DNA of 64,000 nucleotides from Paenibacillus sp. FSL H7-0326. GTDB taxonomy: Bacteria; Bacillota; Bacilli; Paenibacillales; Paenibacillaceae. Each line of letters opens with the position of its first letter. Positions within the stretch are counted from its first letter, which is position 1. The stretch lies in assembly GCF_001955535.1 (NCBI RefSeq), contig NZ_MPVN01000001.1, forward strand, positions 744,001 through 808,000, read 5' to 3'. Positions 18,059-26,544 of the stretch are shown one piece after another. A program made the translations under genes and the position numbers. The notes under the pieces are model-generated. The model saw only the letters and a program-made list of their open reading frames with translations, was not told the origin of the DNA and did not search any database.

Positions 18059-19831
18059 ATGAATAGAAAACAAACTGCAAGTCCATCTCAACAAGCAGCA
18101 CATTCGCTGCCGATTCCTGTTCACTTTAATCAGAATTGGCTTTCAGAACTCAATACACGCCTTAACAAAGGAGGACCTTGGGGAGATTACCGTCTATTTG
18201 AGCTTGCTGTAAAAGCCGAAGAGGTATCGCTGGTCCCCAGCTTCGATGATATCCAATGCCTGAAGCATTTGCACGATCTGACCCCTCTTCCCCATCAAAT
18301 TGATACTGCGCGCAAAGTACTCTTTGAAATGTCAGGGAGAGCGATTTTGGCAGATGAAGTTGGACTCGGAAAAACGATCGAAGCAGGTCTGATCTTAAAA
18401 GAATATATGATTCGGGGACTCGTCTCCAAAGTTCTAATCTTGGTTCCAGCGTCACTCGTACTGCAGTGGGTCAGAGAATTAAATTCCAAATTCGGAATAC
18501 CTGCCGTTGCCCAAAAGAAAGCGTATTCGTGGCAAAACGATGTTGTCGTTGCGTCGATTGATACGGCCAAGCGAGATCCACATCAAGAGATTCTGTTAAG
18601 CAATGATTATGACATGATCATTATTGATGAAGCGCATAAGCTGAAAAACAAAAAAACGTCCAACTATCAGTTCATGCTCAAGTTGCGTAAAAAATACTGT
18701 CTGCTCCTAACCGCAACACCGGTACAAAATGACCTTAGTGAGCTGTTCAATTTGATTACACTGCTGAAGCCGGGTCAGCTCGGAAGACAAGGTGACTTCG
18801 CAGCCAATTTTGTAGTGGATAAACGGCTGGCCAAGAACGAGGATCAATTGAAGGACGAGCTCGCCAAAGTCATGATTCGAAACCGCCGTGGTGAAGGTCC
18901 TGTTCAGTTTACGAAGCGTAAGGTAACGAATATTAATCTAACACTATCACCTGAGGAGCAAGCACTATATGAAGGTGTAACGTCTTTCGTGAAGGACCAG
19001 TTCCATTCCGCGGGTGGGAATTTGAGCAGTATGTTCTCTATGGTCACCCTTCAAAGAGAGGTTTGCAGCAGTCGTGATGCTGTATTCGTCACCCTTGTCA
19101 ATTTATCTAAAAAATTGCCGCCGGACTCTCCCTGGAGAGATCGAATATGGGATTTGGTAGCCAATATCAAAGCGATCAAGTCTAACACAAAAGCGGAAAA
19201 AACAATGGAGCTCATTAAAGAAATGAATGAGAAAGTCATTGTTTTTACCGAGTACCGGGCTACGCAGGAATATCTGCTCAATTACTTCCGTGAACGCGGA
19301 CTGACGGCTGTACCTTACCGGGGCGGAATGAATCGCGGCAAAAAAGACTGGATGATGGATCTGTTCCGCGGACGGGTGCAGGTTATGATTGCGACAGAGG
19401 CTGGCGGTGAAGGCATCAATCTCCAGTTCTGTCACAACATGATCAACTTCGATTTGCCATGGAACCCTATGCGTGTAGAGCAGAGAATCGGCCGGGTACA
19501 CCGCTTAGGACAGCAGAATGATGTCAAAATTTATAATCTAGCAACGTTAGGAACCATTGAGGAGCATATTCTAAATCTCCTTCACGAAAAAATCAACATG
19601 TTCGAAATGGTCATTGGCGGTCTGGATGTCATCCTCGAACGATTTGAGAAGCAGGAATCCTTTGAGAAGAGCCTGACCAAGATCATGCTGGAATCCAGCA
19701 GTGATGAAGAGATTCATCATAAAATGCAGTCGCTCTCACAAAACTTAAATTCGATTAAACAGGAAGTTGAACATATGGAGGATACTGCTCCCGTCAAAAA
19801 AGCAGTAGGCAAAGGGGGGTTACTGAAGTGA
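18059..19831 (+). CDS. yqhH: SNF2-family DEAD/DEAH helicase (YqhH-like)
   Basis: This is a superfamily 2 ATPase of the SNF2/RapA group that moves along nucleic acid or remodels protein-DNA complexes. Helicase motifs appear in order: Walker A DEVGLGKTIEAGLIL, DEAH in IIIDEAHKLKNKKTSNY, LLTATPVQNDLSELF, and the second RecA lobe with TEAGGEGINLQFC and NPMRVEQRIGRVHRLGQ. The 590-aa length fits YqhH of Bacillales rather than the larger RapA. The ATG at 18059 has GGGGGAGG about 14 bases upstream. Its stop overlaps the GTG of yqhG (GTGA), so the two are made together, which suggests a joint but undescribed function. Confidence 0.85.
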   Translation: MNRKQTASPSQQAAHSLPIPVHFNQNWLSELNTRLNKGGPWGDYRLFELAVKAEEVSLVPSFDDIQCLKHLHDLTPLPHQIDTARKVLFEMSGRAILADEVGLGKTIEAGLILKEYMIRGLVSKVLILVPASLVLQWVRELNSKFGIPAVAQKKAYSWQNDVVVASIDTAKRDPHQEILLSNDYDMIIIDEAHKLKNKKTSNYQFMLKLRKKYCLLLTATPVQNDLSELFNLITLLKPGQLGRQGDFAANFVVDKRLAKNEDQLKDELAKVMIRNRRGEGPVQFTKRKVTNINLTLSPEEQALYEGVTSFVKDQFHSAGGNLSSMFSMVTLQREVCSSRDAVFVTLVNLSKKLPPDSPWRDRIWDLVANIKAIKSNTKAEKTMELIKEMNEKVIVFTEYRATQEYLLNYFRERGLTAVPYRGGMNRGKKDWMMDLFRGRVQVMIATEAGGEGINLQFCHNMINFDLPWNPMRVEQRIGRVHRLGQQNDVKIYNLATLGTIEEHILNLLHEKINMFEMVIGGLDVILERFEKQESFEKSLTKIMLESSSDEEIHHKMQSLSQNLNSIKQEVEHMEDTAPVKKAVGKGGLLK

Positions 19832-20790
19832 CCATGTCCAAAGAAGAGGTTCACTCCTATGTTGTAACTTATCTGGAGGCGATGGAGTGCCAAATCTTAG
19901 AAAAGTCCCCTGCTCATGTTACCGTGAAACTGTCCGTTGAAGCAGACAAAGCACTGACGAACCGTCCCTATTATTGGGGATTTGTTGACCGAACCGGTGC
20001 CCCTGCAGAAACCATGTCGTTTACATTTATATTTGATGCGGAAGCTCACCTTCAGGCAGAGGAATCAGCCAAAAAGAAGGCTGAGGCTGAGACTGCCAAA
20101 GCATCTGGAAAAGTATCAAATGAAGGGAAAGACAGCATCTTGGGTCGTTATTTTGGCCACGTCCCTGCCCTCCCTCAGATTGGTCCAGGAAGAGTGCTGC
20201 GCGAGAACATCGCCTATGGAAGCTCGAGACTAAAGCAGATTTTTACGGCATCCCGTGAAGGCGGTGCTTACGTTAACCTGTTTGAGCAATCCTCCAAGCG
20301 CCAAATTAGTGCCTCCACCCCCAAATCCTATGAGCCTTGGCTTGGGGTTTGCTTTAAGATTGAGTTTTCCTGTGATATGCGTAAGGAAGAGCTTCATTTT
20401 CTTGGTGTATCCCTGATGACGGGAAGAATTGTCGAGAATTTTGGTCAAGTGCTTAGTAAGAAGGAGCTCAGTCCTCGTCTTCCCGAGAATATGCACGCAC
20501 AAGCATCCAGAATTCCGCTGGCAGCAGCAGGAGAAATGCTGGAGCAGCACATCTATGCGAGATTAAAACTTGTCGATTACAGCTGGGCAGATGCCGCGAA
20601 GCAAAGACTTGAGGAAGAGCTGGCTGTTGTTGATATGTATTATGAGGATCTGCTGAAAGAGGAGCAGGAAGAAGAGAAGAAACAGGCTGTACAGGATCAG
20701 TACAACACCAGACGCAGTGAAATGATATGGCAATATGAACCTAAGATTCATGTGAATACGATCAGCTGCGGTATTTTTCATCTAAAGTGA
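19828..20790 (+). CDS. yqhG: YqhG family protein
   Basis: This 320-aa soluble protein of the YqhG family is always seen next to the YqhH helicase in Bacillales and has no assigned activity. It starts KEEVHSYVVTYLEAMECQILEKSPAHVTVKL, has a central region with YGSSRLKQIF, and ends in a charged coiled-coil stretch (LLKEEQEEEKKQAVQDQ). The start is GTG 19828, 8 bases after GGGGGG, overlapping the helicase stop. The last two bases of its TGA stop belong to a MITE-like insertion at 20789-20859; without it the frame would run four codons further (Cys-Trp-Ile-Asn) to another TGA. Confidence 0.85.
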   Translation: MTMSKEEVHSYVVTYLEAMECQILEKSPAHVTVKLSVEADKALTNRPYYWGFVDRTGAPAETMSFTFIFDAEAHLQAEESAKKKAEAETAKASGKVSNEGKDSILGRYFGHVPALPQIGPGRVLRENIAYGSSRLKQIFTASREGGAYVNLFEQSSKRQISASTPKSYEPWLGVCFKIEFSCDMRKEELHFLGVSLMTGRIVENFGQVLSKKELSPRLPENMHAQASRIPLAAAGEMLEQHIYARLKLVDYSWADAAKQRLEEELAVVDMYYEDLLKEEQEEEKKQAVQDQYNTRRSEMIWQYEPKIHVNTISCGIFHLK

Positions 20791-20859
20791 ATCAATTTCA
20801 TAATACCTTTGGCTGCTTCAATCAAAATTCACCTCTTTTATGATTTATGAAATTGATTC
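20789..20859 (+). mobile_element. MITE-like element, copy 1 (71 bp)
   Basis: Perfect 15-bp terminal inverted repeats (GAATCAATTTCATAA and its complement) bound the element, and AAGT occurs on both sides (20785-20788, 20860-20863) as a 4-bp target duplication. Its left 37 bases and right 22 bases are identical to the reverse complement of the copy at 42252-42333; only the centre differs. It has no coding capacity, so it needs a transposase from elsewhere. It may also act as a terminator hairpin for yqhG. Confidence 0.8.
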
Positions 20860-21052
20860 AAGTGCTGGATTAATTGAATAAATAGGTTGTTTCGTCAAAA
20901 AAAGTGCTTGTCCGCGTAATTTTATAACACCATACAGCATCCTTTTTATTTCCTTATTATTACAATTAGGTTATGAAAAACGGGTGCTGTTATTTATTCT
21001 TCTAACCCGCTTCTAAAACAGTATCCGAAGAAATGAGGGTATTATAACGTTG
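20860..21052. other. AT-rich intergenic leader
   Basis: No gene was found here. It is AT-rich and ends with GAGGG near 21036 before the secreted orphan gene; no convincing promoter could be fixed. Confidence 0.5.
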
Positions 21053-21967
21053 ATGAAACGTATATTACAACGTATGACTCTGGTAGTATCCAGCTTTATC
21101 ATCTCATGCTCTATGACGAATGTTCCACCTCTCTATGCTTCAGCCCAGCTCACAGCTCAGCAGTATATGAACATTCCAGCTGCAGTCGAACAACTGGCAC
21201 AGGACACATTGTCCAAGCTCTCGTTGGAACTAGAGTTCAGCTCATTTGCCAATGCGGAACTGCTCATCATGCCCTTGGGTCCAGGAACACACGGTTATAT
21301 CGTACATATTCTTCAATCGGCTGAGCCGGTAGGTTATCTTATTATAACAGCCACCGGATCCAGTGGTTATGCTGTTACCGAATATGGTACAGGCAGCACT
21401 CCATTGTTCAGCTCTCTGCTCTATCCCAAAGATATGACATCTTCAACAGACATGCATGATTCACGGTTCATGAAATACAATGGTACACTCGCCTATTGGC
21501 AAGTAACAGACCATGATGGGCATTCCATTCATATCGATGCATCGAATGGAGATCAGCTTCCAGACTTTGTCTCCTATGCATCCTCCCCAATTACGATCAG
21601 CAAGAGCCTCGAAGGCATTCAGCCTGAAGATCAGCCTGGCAAATTGGAGCTTGCCTCAATTCCCTTCAACCCATCTTCTAATTTGCTGTGGCTGGTCTCG
21701 GATCCATTAATGATACACAATGCTGCAGGGCTAATGAAACAGCTCGATCGCCATGAGCGGCTTGTATTTTCTGCGCACAAGCAAAATATGTGGTATAGTG
21801 GACCACTGGCAATTACAGGGTATCACTCCTGGAATATCAAGCAATCAGATGAAGCTCTAATCTTCGCTCGAACGGGAACTTCCTCAGCACAAATACGTTA
21901 TATTCCAATAGATAAGCTGCTCGGATGTGGCTCGTTTTATGTACCTGCACAACATAATGAAGAATGA
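21053..21967 (+). CDS. Secreted protein of unknown function
   Basis: I do not recognise a family for this 304-aa protein. An N-terminal signal peptide is visible: a basic start (MKRILQRM), a hydrophobic stretch and a likely cleavage after LYASA near residue 30. The mature part is rich in Ser, Thr and Gly, with GYLIITATGSSGYAVTEYG followed by alternating polar and hydrophobic segments suggesting beta structure, slightly reminiscent of propeptide domains of secreted peptidases. A TTG at 21050 is an alternative start with better spacing from GAGGG. Its only neighbour is convergent YqzE across a shared terminator. Confidence 0.6.
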   Translation: MKRILQRMTLVVSSFIISCSMTNVPPLYASAQLTAQQYMNIPAAVEQLAQDTLSKLSLELEFSSFANAELLIMPLGPGTHGYIVHILQSAEPVGYLIITATGSSGYAVTEYGTGSTPLFSSLLYPKDMTSSTDMHDSRFMKYNGTLAYWQVTDHDGHSIHIDASNGDQLPDFVSYASSPITISKSLEGIQPEDQPGKLELASIPFNPSSNLLWLVSDPLMIHNAAGLMKQLDRHERLVFSAHKQNMWYSGPLAITGYHSWNIKQSDEALIFARTGTSSAQIRYIPIDKLLGCGSFYVPAQHNEE

Positions 21968-22053
21968 AAAAAACAGCGCCGAAATCTGAACTGTAAACTC
22001 CATTTGACCATTTATCAATGGAGGTGCAGTTCAATCTAAGCGCTGTTTTTTAT
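21968..22053. terminator. Bidirectional terminator
   Basis: AACAGCGC and GCGCTGTT arms with inner stems (GAACTG/CAGTTC and CTCCATT/AATGGAG) are flanked by A and T runs on the two sides, so the hairpin can stop transcription from both convergent genes. Confidence 0.8.
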
Positions 22054-22265
22054 CATTTCGAGTCCATGTCCATCTTTTTCCGCTTAACTGGTTTTTTGAT
22101 ATCCTTCACCCACATTGATACGCCCATGGGCATCATGCCAAACCATTTCATATGCCACGGTTCCTTCACTTTGTTCCTTTTGTATTTCCGCTCTTCCTTT
22201 GGTGTTCCTATATATACGACAACCTGCTCAGTAATATATCTTACAAGCTCATCTCCCTTGGCCAT
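22053..22265 (-). CDS. yqzE: YqzE family protein
   Basis: This basic protein of 70 aa matches the YqzE family: MAKGDELVRYITEQVVVYIG at the start, the charged PKEERKYKRNK stretch, then WHMKWFGMMPMGVSMW and a lysine-rich tail. The function is unknown; in B. subtilis yqzE lies next to the competence comG operon, but no com gene is seen here. The start at 22265 is chosen because the family begins there; the longer frame to 22358 adds unrelated residues. Confidence 0.8.
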   Translation of the reverse strand: MAKGDELVRYITEQVVVYIGTPKEERKYKRNKVKEPWHMKWFGMMPMGVSMWVKDIKKPVKRKKMDMDSK

Positions 22266-22424
22266 TGACCTGTTCCATCCTTCCACATGATTGTGTATTC
22301 GAAGCTTCTCTATATTAGTGTGTACGGGAATAACCCGGATTAAACATATGCAAATCATTCATACCTGAATGAAACCCATAAATCTGCACAGTCTATTCAT
22401 ATGCCAGGAAGGGGGGAAAGCCGC

Positions 22425-23132
22425 GTGATTACATTTAGCAAATCGTCCATTCTGCTTGCGATCTTATGTATTTTGCTGCTCCAGGAATCATCATTAGCGG
22501 CTGCGGAACCGACACATAGCAAGGAGCCAGAAATATCAAATCACTTGTTTCGCCATCCTGTTATTATCATCGACGCCGGTCACGGCGGCATTGATGGAGG
22601 AACCTCTGCTGAGGATCTGCTGGAGAAGGATATTAACCTTGCCATTTCACAAAAAATATTCATGATTCTTAAAAGTAAAGGCTATCCTGTTGTGCTTAAT
22701 CGGGACGATGATTATGCGCTGAGCGATGATAATCATTGGCTGCGGAGTCATTCACGCCATATGAGAGATCTGGCACAGCGCAAGGGCCTCAGTGATCATG
22801 TGCCTTCCGATTCGATTGTGAGCATCCATGTCAATTGGAGCAAGAAATCTCGCACCCATGGACCCATTGTGCTGCATCAGCAGGAAGCAAGAAGCTATAT
22901 GCTAGCAGATTCTATCCAGCAATCACTGAACGAGATGTATGATACCAATCGGCAAGTTGAATGGGGCAAGCCCTTTTACCTGCTTAATCATGTGAATAAA
23001 CCCTCTGTTATTGTGGAAGCCGGATTCATCAGCAATCCTGAAGACCGCTCTGTCCTAAGCAGCAAAGCAGGTCAAAAGAAGATTGCCCAAGCGATTAGCT
23101 CAGGCATTATTTATTACTTGTCGGTAATGTAG
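22425..23132 (+). CDS. CwlD-like N-acetylmuramoyl-L-alanine amidase
   Basis: This zinc-dependent Amidase_3 enzyme cleaves the lactyl amide between MurNAc and the stem peptide. An N-terminal signal or anchor (residues about 5-25) precedes the catalytic domain with zinc ligands in IIDAGHGGIDGG, LEKDINLA and SIHVNW, and the catalytic Glu in VIVEAGFISNPED. The 235-aa size resembles CwlD, which makes the muramic lactam of spore cortex. The start is GTG 22425, 8 bases after GGGGGG; the ATG at 22401 overlaps the site and is unlikely. Its 3' end overlaps the convergent deacetylase gene by 26 bases. Calling it CwlD itself is inference. Confidence 0.8.
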   Translation: MITFSKSSILLAILCILLLQESSLAAAEPTHSKEPEISNHLFRHPVIIIDAGHGGIDGGTSAEDLLEKDINLAISQKIFMILKSKGYPVVLNRDDDYALSDDNHWLRSHSRHMRDLAQRKGLSDHVPSDSIVSIHVNWSKKSRTHGPIVLHQQEARSYMLADSIQQSLNEMYDTNRQVEWGKPFYLLNHVNKPSVIVEAGFISNPEDRSVLSSKAGQKKIAQAISSGIIYYLSVM

Positions 23133-23970
23133 ATTCTGGAGTCCATTGCCAGACCTGCTTGACCATCTCACTGATACTCATGGTTTCAATCTGACCAGAC
23201 CAGCGATTAATGGAGTCTCGGATCACACCTGCTGTCAAATGACCCTGCGTTCCTACGTGACCGATCATTACACAGGTGTCCTGAGTCTCCAGCTTTTGTT
23301 CTGCGAGCCTCATCTGTCCAGTAATATGAGAAATCGAGTGATGATCATCCAGGAAGATATGATTCTCTACAGGCGGGAGCCCCTTCTGTACAGCCAATTC
23401 GGCCACAACGGACTTATGATCTGTTTTGCTGTCGACGAAGAACAGACCTCTTTCCTTACATACATCAAGCACGATGGACATAATACGCCGATCTGTCGTA
23501 ATTTTCGAGCCCATATGATTGTTCATTCCAATGGCATGAGGCACATTATCAATCGCAGCCTCTACTCTTTTCCGTACCTCTTCATCTGACAGATCTGAAG
23601 TAATCGCTCCTGGTCCGAGCCATTCCCTCCTGCCTCTATGCGGCTCCATCGGCATATGAACGAGCACATCAATCCCTTTTTGGTGCGCAAGCTCAGCATC
23701 TTTTTTCGTCGTAGGCAGAAACGGCATAATTGCGACATTTACCTTCGCCGGTAAATTCATGATTTCTTGTGTCCCCTTCATCCCGTTTCCCAAATCATCA
23801 ATAATAATCGCTACCTTCTTCAGAGGCTCAGCATGTGCAGCAAATCCGTCCACATTGATACATCCCATGCTTACAGTGAGCATTATCACGATCATTCGCA
23901 AACTTCCCCATTTAAAGGAAGAGAGTACTTTCTTTTTCAATCTTCTTCTTCTTTGCTTGCGTATTGTCAT
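23107..23970 (-). CDS. Divergent polysaccharide deacetylase (YibQ family)
   Basis: This exported protein of the YibQ/divergent polysaccharide deacetylase family has 287 aa. A strongly basic N-terminus (KQRRRRLKKK) is followed by a hydrophobic segment ending near AHAEP. The domain begins KKVAIIIDDLGNG, with VNVAIMPFLPTT, VLVHMPMEPHR, GMNNHMGSKIT and FFVDSKT, typical blocks with Asp and His metal ligands. Enzymatic activity has not been firmly assigned to the family; a cell-wall glycan substrate is likely. The start at 23970 has AAGGA 10 bases upstream. It overlaps the amidase gene tail to tail. Confidence 0.82.
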   Translation of the reverse strand: MTIRKQRRRRLKKKVLSSFKWGSLRMIVIMLTVSMGCINVDGFAAHAEPLKKVAIIIDDLGNGMKGTQEIMNLPAKVNVAIMPFLPTTKKDAELAHQKGIDVLVHMPMEPHRGRREWLGPGAITSDLSDEEVRKRVEAAIDNVPHAIGMNNHMGSKITTDRRIMSIVLDVCKERGLFFVDSKTDHKSVVAELAVQKGLPPVENHIFLDDHHSISHITGQMRLAEQKLETQDTCVMIGHVGTQGHLTAGVIRDSINRWSGQIETMSISEMVKQVWQWTPESTLPTSNK

Positions 23971-24142
23971 CGCTATAACAGTCCTTCGCGCTAAATTATT
24001 GAAGATATATACATTATTTGAATAAACAAGACGAATTATGTGAGATTTTTTATAAATAATGCAGGCATGAAGTTGATAAAACCAAGCTCATTAGCATAGA
24101 ATAAGAACATAAGTTCGCTTTTGCAAACAAGGAGGGACCCTG

Positions 24143-24514
24143 ATGACATCGGAAATGCTACCGGAAGAACATACACTGATTAAGAGCTATCTTCAGCTCT
24201 TGATGGTCATCAAAATTTTTAACCGCGATCTTCAGGTGATGAGTAGCCATGCGGGTCTGAAGACCCCTGAGCTGTATATGGAGATTATCCGGGCGGGCAT
24301 CGCTCGTGTAGCTGTATTGCTTGAAGAAGTAGAGGAAGAATTTAGACGAATGGATATACATTTGAACAGAGTCAATTTATACGATGGTGAAATTCAGGCA
24401 TTGGCTTCTATACGGGGACATCACGTTCACATCCATATTCCATGGACCATATATAAAGATGAGCTGTATAAACGGATGCAAATATATCTAGGAGGCATAC
24501 CCCTCATTTTATAA
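24143..24514 (+). CDS. Conserved hypothetical protein, 123 aa
   Basis: I do not recognise a named family. The protein is soluble and mostly helical for residues 8-75 (LIKSYLQLLMVIKIFNRDLQ, then an amphipathic region with VLLEEVEEEFRRMDI), followed by a short beta-like part with GHHVHIHIPWTIYKDEL. It has an excellent AAGGAGGG ribosome binding site and its own terminator, so it is a real single-gene unit. Confidence 0.6.
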   Translation: MTSEMLPEEHTLIKSYLQLLMVIKIFNRDLQVMSSHAGLKTPELYMEIIRAGIARVAVLLEEVEEEFRRMDIHLNRVNLYDGEIQALASIRGHHVHIHIPWTIYKDELYKRMQIYLGGIPLIL

Positions 24515-24518
24515 TAAA

Positions 24519-24580
24519 AACCACCGCAATCTATGCCTGCGACTCAAGAAAACCTTGAGTTGAGCATCGATTCGGTGGTA
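24519..24580. terminator. Bidirectional terminator
   Basis: ACCACCG (24520-24526) pairs with CGGTGGT (24573-24579), with an inner ACTCAAG/CTTGAGT stem (24542-24548, 24554-24560). A-rich and T-rich flanks serve the convergent genes on both sides. Confidence 0.7.
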
Positions 24581-24584
24581 TTTG

Positions 24585-24959
24585 TTAGTTGTTCAATGCA
24601 GCTTGGACACGCATAACGCCTTGAGATAAAGCATGTCCACCGCCGATCGCAGCAGCTACGGCAACCGTCTCCATAATTTCTTGCTTGCTGGCCCCTTTGG
24701 AGAGCGCTTCTTGCACATGATATAGGGTGCACACTTCATTATTGGCGAACAAGCCGATTCCGAGCGCAACGAGCTGTTTTGTCTTCAAATCGAGCTCGCC
24801 TTCCTTAAAGCATTCTCCCGTAAAATCATGATAGGACTTCAGGACATCCGGCAGCGTCTCTGACAAGTGCCCGATTTGATCCTTATACGCATGAACCTTA
24901 TTATTGATTAATGTCACATCAGCACATCCTTCGTCAAAAGAATTATATAGACGTATCAT
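24585..24959 (-). CDS. Carboxymuconolactone decarboxylase family protein (AhpD-like)
   Basis: This 124-aa helical protein of the CMD/AhpD family carries the domain block LDLKTKQLVALGIGLFANNEVCTLYHVQEALSKGASKQEIMETVAVAA split over residues 55-105. The redox-active CXXC of true AhpD is reduced to a single Cys (EVCTLYH), so it resembles YurZ-type members whose reaction is unknown. The start is at 24959, with GGAG 9 bases upstream; the longer frame overlaps the neighbouring gene. Confidence 0.8.
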   Translation of the reverse strand: MIRLYNSFDEGCADVTLINNKVHAYKDQIGHLSETLPDVLKSYHDFTGECFKEGELDLKTKQLVALGIGLFANNEVCTLYHVQEALSKGASKQEIMETVAVAAAIGGGHALSQGVMRVQAALNN

Positions 24960-25029
24960 TGGTACTTTCTCCACTCGGACTATATCTATGCCGATCTTTG
25001 ACGAGGTAATTTTTGGACTGATCTGCAGC

Positions 25030-25248
25030 TTACAGCTCGGTCGGTTTTTGTCTGGGCTCTGAATAGAGCTGAATGCTATAATTTCGATCCAGCTTAACGA
25101 CTCTGCGGTTACGCCGGCGAACAAGAATCTGGTCGCTGCTCCAGGCAACAATAATGCCGATGACATCATTACTCTCCAGATCATCCCTCACCACACGAAT
25201 TCGCTCACCTGATTCACGCAAATGGTTTAATTCCTCATCACTTATCAT
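25030..25248 (-). CDS. Small conserved hypothetical protein, 72 aa
   Basis: This soluble, charged protein begins MISDEELNHLRESGERIRVV, continues with NDVIGIIVAWSSDQILVRRRNRRVVKLDRNYSIQLY and has no membrane segment. The middle suggests a small beta-barrel, like SH3-type folds. The start has GGAGGGG 7 bases upstream. No function is assigned. It lies 70 bases upstream of the CMD gene on the same strand and may be cotranscribed with it. Confidence 0.6.
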   Translation of the reverse strand: MISDEELNHLRESGERIRVVRDDLESNDVIGIIVAWSSDQILVRRRNRRVVKLDRNYSIQLYSEPRQKPTEL

Positions 25249-25282
25249 GAGTATCCCCTCCAATACATCCCTATTATTTGTA

Positions 25283-25316
25283 CAAAAAAAGACCTAAATG
25301 CGCGCATTTAGGTCTT
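25283..25316 (-). terminator. Terminator with 28-bp perfect palindrome
   Basis: Bases 25289-25316 form a perfect 28-bp palindrome centred on CGCG, followed in the minus direction by a T run. It ends the gene at 25351-25677. Confidence 0.85.
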
Positions 25317-25350
25317 ACGTTGTTATTTACGTGATAAAACCTTATATTGC

Positions 25351-25677
25351 TTAACGTGAAGCGTGCTCTTTACTGTCATTTTTCTCAAACCAGAAATCAA
25401 GCACCTTCGCCGACATTACCCGTTGCTCAACATACTCTACCTGATGAGGTGTAAACTGCTCTCTCCATGAGAAGGATAATTCTTCACACAGGTTCACTAC
25501 TGTTAGAAGCTCCGACCATGCGACGTAACGTTTATACCAGAAGAACTGAGGATGTTCAAGCATATAGGGATAAAGGTCATCAAACTCCGTGTGCTTACAA
25601 TCAAGGGCCCGTTCAAAATGAACTTTGGATTTGACTAACTTGTCAAGGAAAAACTGTTCGTTTGCTTCTTTCCCCAT
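25351..25677 (-). CDS. Conserved hypothetical protein, 108 aa
   Basis: This soluble protein has no family I can name. It is rich in aromatic residues (HPQFFWYKRYVAWSEL, SFSWREQF, VLDFWFEKND) and acidic and basic residues in a mainly helical pattern. The start ATG has an excellent GAGGAGG site and the gene has its own perfect terminator, so it is genuine. Neighbours give no hint of function. Confidence 0.6.
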   Translation of the reverse strand: MGKEANEQFFLDKLVKSKVHFERALDCKHTEFDDLYPYMLEHPQFFWYKRYVAWSELLTVVNLCEELSFSWREQFTPHQVEYVEQRVMSAKVLDFWFEKNDSKEHASR

Positions 25678-25789
25678 TGTTGTTGCCTCCTCTCCCTACT
25701 CTTATTTCATTATAAGCCATTATCCTGCCCCGTGCAAAGATAATGAGCAAAAATTAGGCCATTCTAATAAAAATTACCCATCTATGAAC

Positions 25790-26359
25790 TTAAGCAAACT
25801 TTACGAATCCGTCTTTGAGTGATTCGATCTTCACAAGTGATTCAACCCGAATCCCTTGTTCACGGATCGCACTCGCTCCGGACTGGAAGCATTTCTCGAC
25901 AACAACACCAAATCCGGCAAGCGATGCACCGGAACGCTCAACGATTTTGATGATCCCTTTGGCCGCATCCCCGTTTGCAATAATATCATCTATAAATAAT
26001 ATTCGATCCTTCGGATCTATAAATTCCCGCGATACCATAATATCGGTCACAATACCCTTCGTAAAAGACGGCACCCGTTCACAATAGGCGTCAGGATCGG
26101 CCAGCAGCGTCTTCTTTCTTCGTGCAAACACAAGCGGTACTCCCATATGAACCGCTGTTGCGAAGGCCACCGGAATTCCCGAAGATTCAACAGTGACAAT
26201 TCGAGTAATGCCCTCCGCTTCAAAACGCCGAGCGAACTCTCGTCCCATCTCCATCGTCAATTCAGGGTCAATCTGATGATTAAGTATAGCATCCAGCTTC
26301 AGCACCTGATCCGATACGACAACACCCTGCTCTACAATTTTTTGTTTTAATATTTCCAT
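25790..26359 (-). CDS. xpt: Xanthine phosphoribosyltransferase
   Basis: This cytoplasmic purine-salvage enzyme makes XMP from xanthine and PRPP. At 189 aa it matches Xpt in length and motifs: MEILKQKIVEQGVVVSDQVLKLDAILNHQIDP at the start, TVESSGIPVAFATA, and the PRPP-binding loop ILFIDDIIANGDAAKG. The start at 26359 has GGAGG 8 bases upstream. In many Bacillales xpt is preceded by a purine riboswitch; none of its core sequences is visible in the 185 bases upstream here. Confidence 0.92.
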   Translation of the reverse strand: MEILKQKIVEQGVVVSDQVLKLDAILNHQIDPELTMEMGREFARRFEAEGITRIVTVESSGIPVAFATAVHMGVPLVFARRKKTLLADPDAYCERVPSFTKGIVTDIMVSREFIDPKDRILFIDDIIANGDAAKGIIKIVERSGASLAGFGVVVEKCFQSGASAIREQGIRVESLVKIESLKDGFVKFA

Positions 26360-26544
26360 GCATATGACCTCCCAGCCTATCCTATGACGTAAAAGTATCA
26401 CACCTCACCAGCTTCTTTCAAGAAGTTTATCTTCATTTCAGAGTCGGGTCATGTCCAAGTGGACAAGTGCATACCTTGTAAGAGGGCGTATTTACACCCA
26501 TGAAGGTGCTGCTCTGGCATTTGTAGATAACAAGGAGGAGAAGC

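Noticed and set aside
26360..26544. Possible purine riboswitch upstream of xpt
   Set aside because: None of the conserved core loop sequences of the purine riboswitch was found on the minus strand here.
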